Source: Beijerinckiaceae bacterium
Lineage (GTDB): Bacteria; Pseudomonadota; Alphaproteobacteria; Rhizobiales; Beijerinckiaceae
Assembly: GCA_947478405.1 (NCBI GenBank)
Contig: CANJVX010000004.1
Span: 1-64,000 of the forward strand
Reading direction: 5' to 3'
Length of the DNA: 64,000 nucleotides
The translations under genes were made by a program, and so were the position numbers. Below, piece after piece: positions 34,304 through 42,679 of the stretch. Each line of letters starts with the position of its first letter. The first letter of the stretch is position 1. Under the pieces are notes generated by a model. It saw nothing but the letters and a program-made list of their open reading frames with translations, was not told the origin of the DNA and did not search any database.

Positions 34304-36831
34304 GCGCCGGCTTCCTGAATGAGCATGGCGGCTGCTTCCGCCAGAATATCGTCTTGTGCTTCGCCATAAACTGGCTCACGGCCGATTTCCAGCAGGATCG
34401 GCACAGCAAGTGGCGAGACGCGCTCCAGATCCTTGTGGATGAGATGTCCCTGCACACGCGCGAGCATGTCTGCTAAGCGGGCGAGATCCAGCAGGCCGCT
34501 ATGGGCATCTTCGCGCGCCGCACGCAGGAGAATGTGATCAGGCTCATGGCGGCGCAATACGTCATAGACAAGGTCGGTTGAAATCGTCACATGGCGCCCA
34601 CTTTTCTCCTTGCCCGGGAAACGCCGCTCAATCAGACCCGAAATCACCGCGCATTGCCGGAATGTACGCTTCATCAAAGCCGATTCTTGCAGCCATTCTT
34701 CAAGATCGTCGCCCAACATGTCTTGCGCAAAGAGATCATTCAGACTCGCCATGTTTTTTGTAAGGCGCGTGCCCACATCGGCGAGGCACCACACGGCCAG
34801 CGCATAATCGCTGGCCACAAATCCTTGCGGCTTCAGCCCCATGCGCTCCATGCGCCGGGTCAGCAGCATGCCCAATGTCTGATGCGCAAGCCGACCTTCA
34901 AACGGATAGGCCACAAGATAATAACGTCCACCGCGCGGAAAGGTCTCGACCAGCAGATCATTCGCGCGCGGCAGCTGTGAACGCTGCCCCTGCAGCTCCA
35001 ACCAATCGCGCACCTGCTCAGGCAGATGCACCCATGATTTGGGATCTGCCAACATGCGGCGCACACGCGCGGCCAGATAAGTCGAGAGTGGAAATTTGCC
35101 ACCCGCATAAGAGGGGACTTTGGGCGCGTCTGAGCGCGCGCGAGTGACCAGCGCCTCGTCCTCAACAATGCCCTGCAGCGCCAAAATCTCGCCGCCGAAG
35201 AGAAAAGTGTCGCCGGGCGCAAGCGTTTCAAGAAAATATTCTTCGATCTCGCCCAGCACACGCCCGCCACGACGCAAGGGCCCGGTATATGCAGGAGAAG
35301 ATGGCGCAGTCGCGCGCGGTTTTGCCGGGCGCCCCTGCACAAGCCGGACCTTCAGCATTTCCGATTCAACGATCGTGCCGACATTCATGCGATAGCTTTG
35401 CGCAATCTTGCCATTGGCAACACGCCAGAGCCCATCCTTGGTGCGCTTGATTTTGGCGAAGCGATCATAGGTCTTCAGCGCATAGCCACCATTGGCAACA
35501 AATGCGAGCGCTGCGTCAAACATCGCGCGATCAAGATCCGCATAAGGCTCAGCGCTACGTATCTCAGTGAAAAGCTCTTGCGCGTCAAAAGGGGCCGCGC
35601 AGGCCATGCCCAAAATATGCTGACATAAGACATCCAGCGCGCCGGAACGGGCGGGCGGGGTATCCTGTGCACCTTCACGCGCGGCTTCAATCGCCGCGCG
35701 ACATTCGAGCACTTCAAACCGGTTAGAAGGCACGAGAATGGCGCGCGAGGATTCATCCAGCCGATGATTGGCGCGCCCGATGCGCTGCGCCAAACGGCTG
35801 GCGCCCTTGGGGGCGCCCAAATTGATAACGAGATCAACTGCACCCCAATCAATCCCAAGATCAAGCGTGGACGTGCAGACCACAGCGCGCAATTGGCCCT
35901 GCGCCATTGCTTCTTCCACACGGCGGCGCTGGCCGGCATCGAGCGAACCGTGATGCAATGCAATCGGCAGATTGTCGTCATTGATCTGCCAGAGCTGCTG
36001 AAAAATAGCTTCCGCCTGCGCGCGCGTATTGACGAAGACAAGCGCTGTTTTTGCTTGCCTGATCTGCTCATAGACCTCGCGCACAGCATGGCCCCCACCA
36101 TGCCCCGACCACGGCAAGCGCTCGCGCGTATCGAGTATGGAGAGATCAGCCGGCGCACCGGGCGGTGCCGTGACAAGTGCGGCCATCTCTGGCCGCGCAA
36201 CCAGCCATCGGCGTAATTCATCGGCATCGCGCACCGTGGCCGACAGGCCCGTGGCGCGCATGGCAGGGGCAAGCGTGCGCAGATGCGCCAGACCAAGTGC
36301 CAGCAAATCGCCGCGTTTGGAGGTGACAAGCGCATGCAATTCATCCAGCACAACGCGGCGCAGGGACGAAAACAAGGTGAGTGAATCAGGGCTGGCTAGC
36401 AAAAGTGCCAATTGCTCTGGGGTGGTGAGCAAAATCTGTGGCGGATCACGCCGTTGACGCTGGCGCTTTGAGGCTGATGTATCGCCCGTACGTGTCTCGA
36501 TGCGCAAACGCAGCTTCATTTCGGCTGCCGGAATTTCCAGATTGCGCGCGACATCAACGGCCAGCGCTTTCAGCGGCGAAATATAAAGCGTGTGCAGGCC
36601 CGGGCCCTCGGGCACATTGCTTTTTTGTTGGCTCAGTTCCACCAGCGAAGGCAGGAAGCCTGCGAGTGTCTTGCCCGCGCCGGTCGGCGCGATCAGAAGC
36701 GCGTCCTCACCTGCCTGCGCATGTTGCAAAAGCGCAAGTTGATGGGCCCGTGGCGCCCATCCGCGCGCGGCAAACCAATCCGTAAAACGGGCCGGTAGTG
36801 CGGATGTTGTGGCCTTGGACACGCTTTGCAC
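34300..36831 (-). CDS. Ligase-associated DNA damage response DEXH helicase (Lhr-like)
   Basis: This 843-residue superfamily 2 helicase has the Q-type start APRAHQLALLQHAQAGEDAL, Walker A LLIAPTGAGKTLAGFLPSLV, DEXH box VVLDELHALVTSKRGD, motif III-type LSATVRDADELRRW and motif VI QRIGRANHRLDESSRA. A winged-helix and Lhr-core region and a C-terminal DUF4910-like part follow. It belongs to the Lhr-Core type found beside ATP-dependent ligase genes. ATG 36831 fits the family start. It is followed by pdeM with an ATGA overlap. The ligase and exonuclease partners are 4-9 kb away. Confidence 0.94.
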   Translation of the reverse strand: MQSVSKATTSALPARFTDWFAARGWAPRAHQLALLQHAQAGEDALLIAPTGAGKTLAGFLPSLVELSQQKSNVPEGPGLHTLYISPLKALAVDVARNLEIPAAEMKLRLRIETRTGDTSASKRQRQRRDPPQILLTTPEQLALLLASPDSLTLFSSLRRVVLDELHALVTSKRGDLLALGLAHLRTLAPAMRATGLSATVRDADELRRWLVARPEMAALVTAPPGAPADLSILDTRERLPWSGHGGGHAVREVYEQIRQAKTALVFVNTRAQAEAIFQQLWQINDDNLPIALHHGSLDAGQRRRVEEAMAQGQLRAVVCTSTLDLGIDWGAVDLVINLGAPKGASRLAQRIGRANHRLDESSRAILVPSNRFEVLECRAAIEAAREGAQDTPPARSGALDVLCQHILGMACAAPFDAQELFTEIRSAEPYADLDRAMFDAALAFVANGGYALKTYDRFAKIKRTKDGLWRVANGKIAQSYRMNVGTIVESEMLKVRLVQGRPAKPRATAPSSPAYTGPLRRGGRVLGEIEEYFLETLAPGDTFLFGGEILALQGIVEDEALVTRARSDAPKVPSYAGGKFPLSTYLAARVRRMLADPKSWVHLPEQVRDWLELQGQRSQLPRANDLLVETFPRGGRYYLVAYPFEGRLAHQTLGMLLTRRMERMGLKPQGFVASDYALAVWCLADVGTRLTKNMASLNDLFAQDMLGDDLEEWLQESALMKRTFRQCAVISGLIERRFPGKEKSGRHVTISTDLVYDVLRRHEPDHILLRAAREDAHSGLLDLARLADMLARVQGHLIHKDLERVSPLAVPILLEIGREPVYGEAQDDILAEAAAMLIQEAGA

Positions 36832-36883
36832 TCTCTCCTGCCATCATCACGCGCCCAGCAAAGCCATGATGGTCGATCCTGAA

Positions 36884-37801
36884 CTAGGGCGCAGTGAGCA
36901 CGACGGAAAGGCCCGGCACAGGTTTGCCCCGGTCTTGGCGCACAGAAACCTCCTCGCAAAAGAGGAGATGGAAGCCATGCGCGCTAGCAAGGCGGGCAAT
37001 ATAGGCCGGGGCATGGGCGTAGCGCAGATCATCGCCCAAAGCGTATCCAGCACCCTCTCCCCGTTGCAGCGTGAAAGCAAACAAAGCCTGCGGCGCGCAC
37101 ACTCGGCGCGCTTGCGCAAAAATGGCATCGAGATTGCCGCAATAGACGAAGACATCCGCCGCAACCACGAGATCAACGCTGTGCGCCTCGCGCGCGTTCA
37201 GAAAGTCGATCAGGTCGCCCGCCTCAACGTGACGATAAAATCCGCTGGCGCGCGCTTTCGCGGCCATTGCGGGAGCCAGATCGACACCATCGATTGTATC
37301 GCACAAATCAGCCATGGCCCGCGCCATCAGCCCCGTGCCGCAACCCAGATCGAGCACGACACAAAAACGGCGCGCGGCGTCATTCGCGCGCATAATCGCA
37401 TCACGCAAAACAGCAGGTGCGCAATAGCCCAGATCTTTCACCAGATGCGATTCAAACCGCGCTGCATATTGATCGAAGAGATCGCGCACATAGGCTTGTG
37501 GCGGCTGGTCGGGCTGTGCCGCCGCTCCCAATCGCGCCAGGCGCAAACGCGCGCCCTGACTGTCTTGGGGATCATGCGCCAGCGCTTGCGCAAAGGCCTG
37601 CGCCGCCTCCTCGCGCGCGCCCATCTCTTCCCGCGCTTCGCCCAAAGCAAACCAGGCGGGCGCCCAAGAAGGCACAATTTCGAGTGTCTGCAAAAGCAGG
37701 TCAGCTGCCGCCGCATGATCGCCCTCGCTGGCCGCCCCGCGCGCATAATCATAGCGACGGTCAGCAGACAGATGGCCGGAGGAACGAAGAACAGGGGTCA
37801 T
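36884..37801 (-). CDS. TPR-containing class I SAM methyltransferase
   Basis: This protein of about 305 residues has an N-terminal TPR-like helical part (RYDYARGAASEGDHAAAADL, FALGEAREEMGAREEAAQAF) and a methyltransferase domain with SAM motif VVLDLGCGTGLMARAMADL and DLVVAADVFVYCGNLDAIF. It resembles NnrU/TPR methyltransferase proteins of Rhizobiales; the target is unknown. The frame continues to 37861, but the extra residues end in the hexanucleotide repeat region and have no good SD; ATG 37801 matches the likely family start, although it too lacks an SD. It is divergent from the DUF952 gene. Confidence 0.8.
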   Translation of the reverse strand: MTPVLRSSGHLSADRRYDYARGAASEGDHAAAADLLLQTLEIVPSWAPAWFALGEAREEMGAREEAAQAFAQALAHDPQDSQGARLRLARLGAAAQPDQPPQAYVRDLFDQYAARFESHLVKDLGYCAPAVLRDAIMRANDAARRFCVVLDLGCGTGLMARAMADLCDTIDGVDLAPAMAAKARASGFYRHVEAGDLIDFLNAREAHSVDLVVAADVFVYCGNLDAIFAQARRVCAPQALFAFTLQRGEGAGYALGDDLRYAHAPAYIARLASAHGFHLLFCEEVSVRQDRGKPVPGLSVVLTAP

Positions 37802-37863
37802 GTCTGTTTTCAACGATGGATCAGGCACGCCGTCAAGCCGGAGGCATGCTTCAGCCATCATCC

Positions 37864-37935
37864 TTTGCTTTGCCTTTGCCCCTGCCCTTGCCCCTGCCCT
37901 TGCCCTTACCCTTGCTCTTGCCCTTGCTCTTGCTC
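37864..37935 (+). repeat. Hexanucleotide tandem repeat (about 12 imperfect units)
   Basis: The tract is made of TTGCCC/CTGCCC-type hexamers with some substitutions (TTACCC, TTGCTC). It lies between divergent genes. In the plus frame of the DUF952 gene it would encode alternating Leu-Pro and Leu-Leu pairs, so unit changes do not shift the frame. It is likely to vary in length by slippage. Confidence 0.85.
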
Positions 37936-37983
37936 CTCGGCCCCTGCCCCGCTAGCTTCGCGCGCCTGAAGGAGCCTGCGCCC

Positions 37984-38328
37984 GTGACTCGCATCTATAA
38001 ATTTGCCCCCAAAGCCCTTTGGGATGAAGCCGTCGCCCGAGGTGAATTCACCGGTGCGCCGGTCGATCTGGCAGATGGCTATATCCATTTCTCGACCGCC
38101 GAACAGACGCGTGAAACGGCTGCCAAACATTTTGCCGGGCAAAGCGATCTTGTGCTGGCTGTGATCGAGGCGGAGCGCCTTGGCGACAAACTCAAATGGG
38201 AGCCCTCGCGCGGGGGGGCGCTTTTCCCCCATCTCTATCGCACGCTTGCAATGGATGAAGTGCTGAGCGTCTGCGCATTGCCGTTGAAAGAGGACGGTCA
38301 ACATGATTTCGGAGATCTGCTCGTATGA
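37984..38328 (+). CDS. DUF952 domain protein
   Basis: This 114-residue DUF952 protein has RIYKFAPKALWDEAVARGEF, then ADGYIHFSTAEQTRETAAKH and WEPSRGGALFPHLYR. The fold is related to ADP-ribosyltransferase-like proteins; the function is unknown. GTG 37984 has an AAGGAG site 9 bases upstream and matches the family start. The frame stays open through the hexamer tract to an ATG at 37846, which would add a Leu/Pro-rich hydrophobic leader; this is less likely because the SD there is too close. The stop overlaps pyrD (ATGA). Confidence 0.85.
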   Translation: MTRIYKFAPKALWDEAVARGEFTGAPVDLADGYIHFSTAEQTRETAAKHFAGQSDLVLAVIEAERLGDKLKWEPSRGGALFPHLYRTLAMDEVLSVCALPLKEDGQHDFGDLLV

Positions 38329-39404
38329 CCGGCCTCGTCAATCTCCTCGCGCGCCCGCTCCTCTTCACGCTTGACCCCGAGAAAGCGCATGGCATGACGA
38401 TTGCCGCGCTGAAAAATCTGCCCGTGCCACAAACGGGGGCGCATGATCCTGTGCTTGCGGTCGTTTGTTTCGGCCTGCATTTTTCAGCCCCGCTGGGCAT
38501 GGCGCCTGGCTTCGACAAAGGCGGCGAAGTACCCGATCCGCTGATGCGCCTTGGCTTCAGCCATGTGGAAGTTGGCACGATTACGCCGCTGCCCCAGCCC
38601 GGTAATCCCAAACCACGCCTGTTTCGCTTGGTCGAAGATGATGCTGTGATCAATCGCTTTGGCTTCAACAGCGAAGGCCATGATGTTGTCTATGCCCGCC
38701 TAACCGAACGCAAAGGGCGCGGGGGAATTGTGGGCGTGAATGTCGGTGCGAATAAAGAGAGCGAAGATCGCGCGGGCGATTACGCCAAGGGCATTCGCGC
38801 TTTTGTCGACGTTGCCGATTATTTCACGATCAATATTTCATCGCCCAACACACCGGGCCTGCGCGACCTGCAACAGGCGTCCGCGCTGGATGCATTGCTC
38901 GCCCGCTCACTCGATGTGCGCGAGGAGATGGCTGCCACCTATGGTCGCAAGCCCGTGCTGCTCAAGATCGCACCTGATCTGACCGCCGGTGATCTCGATG
39001 ATGTTGTGCGCGTCGCGCGCGACCGTAAGGTCGATGGCATGATTGTCGGCAATACAACCATCACACGGCCTGACTCTTTAAAGAGCGGGCAAAAGGGCGA
39101 AGCTGGTGGCTTGTCGGGAAAACCGCTGTTCGACCTGTCGACAAAAATGCTGGCGGCGACTTACCAGCGTGTTGAGGGCCAATTCCCGCTGATTGGCGTG
39201 GGCGGTATTCAGGATGCACAGACCGCGCTCACCAAGATCGAAGCGGGGGCGTGCCTGCTGCAAGTCTATTCGGCGCTGGTTTATGAAGGCCCGGGCCTAG
39301 TGGGCGCGGTGCATCGTGGCCTTGCGCAAGAGCTGAAACGCCGCGGCACAACATTGGCGCAAATCACAGGCTCACGAGCCAAGGAACTCGCAGCTGGCTT
39401 TTGA
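38325..39404 (+). CDS. pyrD: Dihydroorotate dehydrogenase (quinone), class 2
   Basis: The 359-residue membrane-associated FMN enzyme oxidises dihydroorotate to orotate with quinone in pyrimidine synthesis. It has an N-terminal amphipathic helix region (LLARPLLFTLDPEKAHGMTI), PLGMAPGFDKGGEVPDPLMR, the NRFGFNSEGHD loop, and NISSPNTPGLRDLQ with the catalytic Ser. C-terminal GVGGIQDAQTALTKIEAGAC binds FMN phosphate. ATGA overlap with DUF952 shows coupling. It is followed by a dispersed palindromic repeat. Confidence 0.96.
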   Translation: MTGLVNLLARPLLFTLDPEKAHGMTIAALKNLPVPQTGAHDPVLAVVCFGLHFSAPLGMAPGFDKGGEVPDPLMRLGFSHVEVGTITPLPQPGNPKPRLFRLVEDDAVINRFGFNSEGHDVVYARLTERKGRGGIVGVNVGANKESEDRAGDYAKGIRAFVDVADYFTINISSPNTPGLRDLQQASALDALLARSLDVREEMAATYGRKPVLLKIAPDLTAGDLDDVVRVARDRKVDGMIVGNTTITRPDSLKSGQKGEAGGLSGKPLFDLSTKMLAATYQRVEGQFPLIGVGGIQDAQTALTKIEAGACLLQVYSALVYEGPGLVGAVHRGLAQELKRRGTTLAQITGSRAKELAAGF

Positions 39405-39423
39405 AGGCTCAAGCGCCGTCAGA

Positions 39424-39480
39424 TGGATTGCTTCGCTACGCTCTCAATGACGGGACAGAACGCTCGTCATTGCGCGCGAA
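39424..39480. repeat. Dispersed palindromic intergenic repeat, copy 1
   Basis: Inverted halves GGATTGCTTCGCTACGCTCT plus CAATGACGG and CGTCATTGCGCGCGAAG lie between pyrD and the DUF6460 gene. Same family as the copies at 44480, 47493, 55315 and 58953. Confidence 0.65.
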
Positions 39481-39499
39481 GCCAAACAATCCAATAGGC

Positions 39500-39769
39500 C
39501 TAACGCCCCCGCACCGAGAGCAAGCGCATCACCAGCCACACCGGCACGACAATTACGGCCCCGGCGAAGACATATTGTGCAAGCTCGCGCACGGCCTCGA
39601 AGCCCATGTTCCAGATGCGCAGGAAGAAAGTCTCTAACCCGCGGATCACATCACGCGGGTGAATGTCGAGCCACATCAGAAGCGCGCCAACAATCAGCGA
39701 CACAACAAGAAGCCGCAAAACAACGGCGAGCGGCGCACCGCCGAAAAAACGTGTCAAAGCATCATTCAT
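39500..39769 (-). CDS. DUF6460 small membrane protein
   Basis: This 89-residue protein has two hydrophobic helices (about residues 14-34 and 66-84). It fits the DUF6460 pattern of Rhizobiales: MNDALTRFFGGAPLAVVLRL, FLRIWNMGFEAVRELAQYVF and VVPVWLVMRLLS. The function is unknown. It lies just before the response regulator gene on the same strand, but with 50 bases between, so it may be independent. Confidence 0.75.
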   Translation of the reverse strand: MNDALTRFFGGAPLAVVLRLLVVSLIVGALLMWLDIHPRDVIRGLETFFLRIWNMGFEAVRELAQYVFAGAVIVVPVWLVMRLLSVRGR

Positions 39770-39817
39770 GGCTGAGCATCCAGCAGGTTAACAATGGCAA
39801 TAGAATGGCGGGCGCCC

Positions 39818-40486
39818 TTACGCGTTCGCGGTGCTCTGCCATTGTCCTGCTTCAATCTTAGAGGCAGCAATCACGGCCTGTGTGCGGCTTTCCACGCCCA
39901 GCTTCTGCAAGATAGCCGAAACATGCGCCTTGACGGTTGCTTCAGAGACGGACAGCTCATAGGCGATCTGCTTGTTGAGCAGGCCTTCCGACAGCATCAT
40001 CAACACACGCACTTGCTGTGGTGTGAGAGACGCCAAGCGCCGCACGGTGTCTGCTGTTTCCTTGTCAGCTGGCGCCGAGAGATCAACATCAGCAGGTGTC
40101 CAAGTCTCACCAGCCAGCAGGGCGCGAATAGCTGCGCGCATGGCTTCGATATCGGTGGTCTTGGGAATGAACCCCGATGCACCAAAATCAATGCACCGGC
40201 GGATCACACCACGGTCTTCATTGGCCGAAACGATGACGACCGGCACGCCTGGATATTGCGCGCGCAAATACATCAAGCCTGAAAAGCCGCGCACACCCGG
40301 CATGCTCAAATCGAGCAAAATGAGATCGACGTCGGAATTTTTCTCAAGTTCCGCACTCACCGACTCAAGGTCACCGCATTCGACAATGTCGGCCTCGGCT
40401 ACTGCACCCGCTACCGCCTGACGAAGGGCTCCGCGCACCAGCGGATGGTCGTCAGCAATAAAAATGCGCGTTGTGTTCTGGTCCAC
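39818..40486 (-). CDS. NarL/FixJ-type response regulator (ErdR-like)
   Basis: This 222-residue regulator has a receiver domain (about 7-120: IFIADDHPLVRGALRQAV, phospho-Asp D59 in LILLDLSMPG, Lys109 in FIPKTT) and a LuxR-type HTH (about 155-215: LTPQQVRVLMMLSEGLLNKQ). The sequence resembles ErdR/AgmR-type regulators, which pair with SSS-domain kinases, so the hybrid kinase at 20223 is a possible partner. GTG 40486 has AGGGGGA upstream and starts the receiver properly; the longer frame to 40870 is spurious. Confidence 0.9.
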   Translation of the reverse strand: MDQNTTRIFIADDHPLVRGALRQAVAGAVAEADIVECGDLESVSAELEKNSDVDLILLDLSMPGVRGFSGLMYLRAQYPGVPVVIVSANEDRGVIRRCIDFGASGFIPKTTDIEAMRAAIRALLAGETWTPADVDLSAPADKETADTVRRLASLTPQQVRVLMMLSEGLLNKQIAYELSVSEATVKAHVSAILQKLGVESRTQAVIAASKIEAGQWQSTANA

Positions 40487-40559
40487 GCGTGTCCCCCTGC
40501 AACCCTTGGGCTTCTCATTATGGAGCGAGGTTACTAGTCCGTTCCCATCTGTCAGACAT

Positions 40560-40577
40560 TGATCCAGGTCTGGATCA
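40560..40577. promoter_or_regulatory. 18-bp inverted repeat upstream of the response regulator
   Basis: TGATCCAG and CTGGATCA with a 2-base spacer form a dyad 74 bases before the GTG at 40486. It is a candidate operator for autoregulation. Confidence 0.45.
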
Positions 40578-40682
40578 GCATTGCCCCTGACGGATCGGAA
40601 CGTATGGTCTCGTCCCCGAAAGCCTTCTGCCCATCTTTCATGTCTTGCCCCGCCGATGCAAGCCCAAGCGGAAGATGGCTGC

Positions 40683-40895
40683 CTAGACCCGCGGCTTGAT
40701 AGCGGCATCAAAGGCCGACTGCACGCAAAGCGTGCCGACATCGGTAATATTGCCCGCCAGCGCTGCCGCATCATGGGCAGCCGTTTCTGCCGCCCGGCAT
40801 TCGGAAACATTGGGGAACTCGCGGACCTGCGTGTTGGTCTGCCCGTCAGCGCCAAGCAGAACCAGAACAAGGTGGACGACAGTGATCGTGTTCAC
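40683..40895 (-). CDS. Hypothetical 70-residue protein
   Basis: A small protein starting MNTITVVHLVLVLLGADGQT and containing two cysteines (ECRAAET, TLCVQS). The first 18 residues are hydrophobic and could be a weak signal peptide. The GTG at 40895 is preferred to the TTG at 40910 since it gives the cleaner hydrophobic start; only a G-rich stretch is seen upstream. It lies between the ligase gene and the response regulator. No function can be assigned. Confidence 0.45.
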   Translation of the reverse strand: MNTITVVHLVLVLLGADGQTNTQVREFPNVSECRAAETAAHDAAALAGNITDVGTLCVQSAFDAAIKPRV

Positions 40896-41005
40896 GGGAC
40901 GGGCCCCCAATCATGGTTTACGGGACATTCCAACCCCGCCAATCCCGCAAGGCTACAGCTTCGGGGTGCACCCGTCTCCTTAAACTTTTGCTATGAAACA
41001 GAAAT

Positions 41006-42679
41006 TTACCCTGAAGGTGGCGCTTTTGCCGCAGTCCTCAGCCCCGTCTCCAGCAAAGCCTCGAGCGCCTCGATCCGGTCAGCCTCGAGGGCTGGCTTGT
41101 CGCGCCTTATGCGCGAAATGCGCGGAAAGCGCATGGCGAGGCCCGATTTATGGCGGGGTGAACGCGACAGGCCCTCAAAGGCAATTTCCAACACCAGCCC
41201 CTCCTGCTGCGAAAAATCGAGCTCGCGCACCGGCCCAAAGCGGTTGCGGGTGTGGCTGCGCACATAGCGGTCAATTTCTTTCAGCTCCTCATCGGTGAAC
41301 CCGAAATAGGCTTTGCCCACAGGCACCAGCTCCGTCCCCTTCCAAACGCCAAAAGTGTAGTCGGAATAAAAGGACGAGCGCTTGCCGTGACCGCGCTGGG
41401 CATACATCAGCACGGCATCAATATTGAACGGATCGCGCTTCCATTTGAACCAAAGCCCCTTGGGGCGGCCCGGCACATAAGGACTGTCGCGGTGCTTGAG
41501 CATCACGCCCTCAATCGCCTGCGCATCTTGGACAGCACCTGCCTGCGCTGGATCACGCCGCGCACAGCCAAGCTCCTCCCATGAGGAGAAGGCAATTTCG
41601 GGGGAGAGATCGAGACGGGGATGGGCGAGCCGCTCGACAAGACTTGCCAGCCGCGCGCGCCGCTCATTCAACGGCTGCTCGCGCAAGTCTTCGCCGTTTT
41701 CGCTCAAGAGATCATAGGCACGAATATGGGCGGGATATTGTGCGATCAGCTTTTGTGAGACGCTTTTGCGATTGAGCCTCTGCTGCAAAGTGGCAAAGGA
41801 TTCAACTTGGCCATCGCGCAGGATGAGCAATTCGCCATCAATGGCAAGGTCACCAAAATGCGCCTCACACAGCATGGCGAGCAGATCCGGAAAGGCTGCC
41901 GATAAATCCTCACCCGTGCGCGAATATAACCGCGCCACGCGCCGCCCCTCGTCATCCGTCCCCACCACCGCCTGCACACGAATCCCGTCCCATTTCCATT
42001 CGGCTGAAAATACATTCGGATCGAGCTTGTTGAAATCGTCCTCATCCAGTGCATGCGCCAGCATGGGTGTGCGGAAGGGCGCTGGATCCATGAAGCTTGG
42101 CTTATGCGCGCGCCCCTCGACCCAAGCGAAGAGATCGAGATAGGGAGGTTCAAGCCCATGCCAGACCTCTTCAATCTCATTGGGCTCTTTGCCGCCCAAA
42201 AGGGCGACCGCCGTTTTGGCCAAGCGTGCCGACACACCGATGCGCAATGCCCCTGTGATCAGCTTCAACAGCGCCCAGCGGCCTGTCTCATCAAGTTCAT
42301 CGAGCCAGCTGGCGAGCAGCAGCGGCAAGTCTTGCTTTTGCGCCGCCTGCAAACCATGGACGATATCAGCCAATGTTGGCGGCGGCGCATTGCGTAAATC
42401 TCGCTGCGGCGCAGGCCAAAGCAGCGCCACGGTCTCGGACAGATCACCCACATAATCGTAAGACATGGCAAACAAAACGGGATCGCTGCGCTCTGCCATC
42501 AGGGTGCGGATGATGGAAGGCTTGGCATGGGCGAAAGACAAGGCACCCGTCATCGCTGCCAGTGCATAGCCGCGCTCAGGATCAGGCACGCTGGCAAAAT
42601 AATCGGTGAGCAGCCGCAGCTTATTGTTGCGTGAGGGCTCATAGGCGAGACGATCCAGGAGTTCCGCGAAGCGATTCAT
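41006..42679 (-). CDS. Ligase-associated ATP-dependent DNA ligase
   Basis: This 557-residue ligase has an N-terminal domain (about 1-190), the adenylation Lys in SAEWKWDGIRVQAV (K229), LAIDGELLILRDGQVESF, GVMLKHRDSPYVPGRPKGLW and FKWKRDPFNIDAVLMYAQRG, then an OB-fold tail. It is the ATP-dependent ligase of the ligase-associated repair set, distinct from the NAD-dependent replicative ligase. It overlaps the exonuclease stop by four bases (ATGA at 42676-42679), so these two genes are a coupled operon. Confidence 0.95.
   Translation of the reverse strand: MNRFAELLDRLAYEPSRNNKLRLLTDYFASVPDPERGYALAAMTGALSFAHAKPSIIRTLMAERSDPVLFAMSYDYVGDLSETVALLWPAPQRDLRNAPPPTLADIVHGLQAAQKQDLPLLLASWLDELDETGRWALLKLITGALRIGVSARLAKTAVALLGGKEPNEIEEVWHGLEPPYLDLFAWVEGRAHKPSFMDPAPFRTPMLAHALDEDDFNKLDPNVFSAEWKWDGIRVQAVVGTDDEGRRVARLYSRTGEDLSAAFPDLLAMLCEAHFGDLAIDGELLILRDGQVESFATLQQRLNRKSVSQKLIAQYPAHIRAYDLLSENGEDLREQPLNERRARLASLVERLAHPRLDLSPEIAFSSWEELGCARRDPAQAGAVQDAQAIEGVMLKHRDSPYVPGRPKGLWFKWKRDPFNIDAVLMYAQRGHGKRSSFYSDYTFGVWKGTELVPVGKAYFGFTDEELKEIDRYVRSHTRNRFGPVRELDFSQQEGLVLEIAFEGLSRSPRHKSGLAMRFPRISRIRRDKPALEADRIEALEALLETGLRTAAKAPPSG

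Noticed and set aside
37864..37935. CRISPR array
   Set aside because: The repeat unit is 6 bases in direct tandem with no spacers.
36809..37969. Plus-strand 386-codon frame
   Set aside because: Antisense to the methyltransferase gene; the only notable part is the hexanucleotide tract at its end.
40993..41298. Plus-strand 101-codon frame
   Set aside because: Antisense to the 3' end of the ligase gene; no domain or family similarity.
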